DNA from: Christensenellaceae bacterium
GTDB lineage: Bacteria > Bacillota > Clostridia > Christensenellales > SZUA-584
Length of the DNA stretch: 7,353 nucleotides
Assembly: GCA_012719815.1 (NCBI GenBank)
Contig: JAAXZP010000168.1
Coordinates: 1 to 7,353 of the forward strand
Reading direction: 5' to 3'
The translations under genes and the position numbers were made by a program. Positions 6,306 to 7,353 of this stretch are shown here, piece by piece (positions within the stretch are counted from its first letter, which is position 1; each line of letters begins with the position of its first letter). The notes below the pieces were generated by a model. It saw only the letters and a program-made list of their open reading frames with translations. It ran no database searches and was not told the origin of the DNA.

Positions 6306-7353
6306 CCCGGTACATATCCATATCCGCCACGTTTATCAGCAAAGCGGCGGTTTCTTCCGGTGTGTATTCCGCCTGCTTGAAGCCGAAGCTGATGGAAATG
6401 CTGTGCGTGCTGCCCGCAAAGCACCGCTTTATCCCGCTTTTGATTTGCTCGGCTATCAGCGCGGCCTGTACCTGATTGACATCCGGCAGTATCAGCACGA
6501 ATTCGTCGCCGCCCAGCCGGTATACCGTACCACCCGGCCCCACATGCTTTTTCAGCACATCCGCCACCGAGCGTATCATCGCATCGCCCGCGCCGTGTCC
6601 GTATGTATCGTTGATCTGTTTCAGGCCGTCGATATCCGCAAAGCCCACCGTCAGCGGGCGGCCCGACTTGCGGGTGCGGCTGTAAGTCTCCTCCAGTATC
6701 TCCAGCCCTGCGCGCCGGTTGTAAAGGCCGGTCAGCGGGTCCGTCTTGGCCGTCATCGCCAGCTTCTGCTCCGTCAGCATGTAGCGCGTCACGTCGGCCG
6801 CATGGGTCACCACCAGCCGCCGGCTGCCCGTCCGGATGACGGTATGCACCAGATTGTAGTGCCGCCCTGCCCCGTCGGTATAAGTCGTGGGCGCGATGCC
6901 GCGGCGGTCTTCCAGAAACGGCACGCCGCCGCCGAACAGTTCATGATAGGCCTTATTCTCGTACAGCAGCTTTTTTGTCCCCTTCTCCCATATAGCGATG
7001 CCCTGCCTCAGCGCATCCAGCCCCTGCCGGATTACCGCCGTGCTGCTGTGCCGGGGCACGTCGGGCATCAGCGCGCGCAGCAGCCGCGCAAATTTTTCGA
7101 TGAGCGGCTGCACTGCCGGATCCGGAACATGATCAAAGAAATAAACAAGCACTCCCGGCGTGCCGTAGGACTTGATGAAATGCGCATACCCCAGCCCGGC
7201 TGCCCGCTTGATCTGCCCGATGCGGGCCATCTCCTGTTCGGGGTGCACATCGAAATCCGCGCTCAGTATCGATATGCTCACCGTACGCCTGCTGCGCCAT
7301 TCGTCGCGTATGATATAGCGCTCCTTTCTCTTTTCATAAACCGCCGCCGAAAA
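6280..7353 (-). CDS. PAS-GGDEF diguanylate cyclase (probably partial, N-terminus beyond right edge)
   Basis: Predicted to make cyclic di-GMP from two GTP. Numbering here is from the right edge (357 residues visible). Residues 1 to about 95 form an unassigned, possibly GAF-like sensory region. About 105-195 looks like a degenerate PAS domain (GIAIWE, YENKAYHELF, then the exit DVTRYMLTEQ). The cyclase domain follows: DPLTGLYNRR (205-214), ADIDGLKQIND (239-249) and an intact active-site GGDEF (281-285). The RxxD inhibitory site expected five residues before GGDEF is absent (GPGG there), so product feedback at that site is unlikely. No membrane segment is visible. The frame is open all the way to the edge. 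The first usable in-window start, GTG at 7281, has no convincing ribosome binding site and would cut into the apparent N-terminal domain, so I treat the gene as truncated by the window. The cyclase assignment is firm; the input signal is unknown. Confidence 0.88.
   Translation of the reverse strand, partial: FSAAVYEKRKERYIIRDEWRSRRTVSISILSADFDVHPEQEMARIGQIKRAAGLGYAHFIKSYGTPGVLVYFFDHVPDPAVQPLIEKFARLLRALMPDVPRHSSTAVIRQGLDALRQGIAIWEKGTKKLLYENKAYHELFGGGVPFLEDRRGIAPTTYTDGAGRHYNLVHTVIRTGSRRLVVTHAADVTRYMLTEQKLAMTAKTDPLTGLYNRRAGLEILEETYSRTRKSGRPLTVGFADIDGLKQINDTYGHGAGDAMIRSVADVLKKHVGPGGTVYRLGGDEFVLILPDVNQVQAALIAEQIKSGIKRCFAGSTHSISISFGFKQAEYTPEETAALLINVADMDMYRDKRNKSAD

Noticed and set aside
5399..6424. 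341-codon minus-strand open frame antisense to metF
   Set aside because: The same reverse-complement-frame effect; composition is His/Arg/Gly-rich without motifs, and it runs through the end of the cyclase gene on the same strand in another frame.
7279..7281. GTG as the true start of the diguanylate cyclase gene
   Set aside because: No clear ribosome binding site, and the frame remains open with plausible protein sequence to the window edge, so a start outside the window is more likely.

Overview
This window reads as ordinary chromosomal DNA from a fairly GC-rich, anaerobic-type Firmicute (Clostridia-like). That assignment is inferred from three things: a cobalamin-dependent methionine synthase split into a core enzyme and a separate reactivation protein, purine-rich AGGAGG-type ribosome binding sites, and plain sigma-A-like promoters. 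I see no mobile element, CRISPR array, rRNA or tRNA, and no stretch over 300 bases without a gene.

Layout from left to right. (1) On the minus strand, the N-terminal 464 residues of an AMP-binding acyl-CoA synthetase-type adenylating enzyme, cut by the left edge. (2) A 172-base intergenic region (1394-1565) holding this gene's promoter (TTGATA, 16 bases, TATGAT), a nearby inverted repeat, and the terminator hairpin of the next operon. (3) A three-gene minus-strand operon transcribed from about 5307 down to 1566. It encodes a stand-alone methionine synthase reactivation-domain protein, the MetH core (homocysteine, folate and cobalamin domains, no C-terminal activation domain), and a YcdX-type PHP metal-dependent phosphoesterase. 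The first two genes abut as TAA-TTG, and the third follows after 25 bases. (4) A compact divergent promoter region, 5308-5416. (5) metF on the plus strand. (6) Convergent with metF and overlapping its stop codon by 4 bases, a PAS-GGDEF diguanylate cyclase on the minus strand. Its reading frame stays open to the right edge, so it is probably cut there.

The centre of the window is a methyl-transfer unit. MetF reduces 5,10-methylene-tetrahydrofolate to 5-methyl-tetrahydrofolate. The MetH core moves that methyl group through cobalamin to homocysteine, making methionine. The separate reactivation protein most likely restores cobalamin that has been oxidised to cob(II)alamin, using SAM and an electron donor. 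The PHP phosphoesterase is co-transcribed, but its link to this pathway is unknown. The outer two genes (acyl-CoA synthetase and diguanylate cyclase) look like separate transcription units.

I did not find a convincing undescribed system. The points most worth a second look are the split MetH with its reactivation gene first in the operon, the PHP enzyme in a methionine operon, the absence of room for a SAM or cobalamin riboswitch in front of these genes, and the altered ATP-binding loop of the adenylating enzyme.
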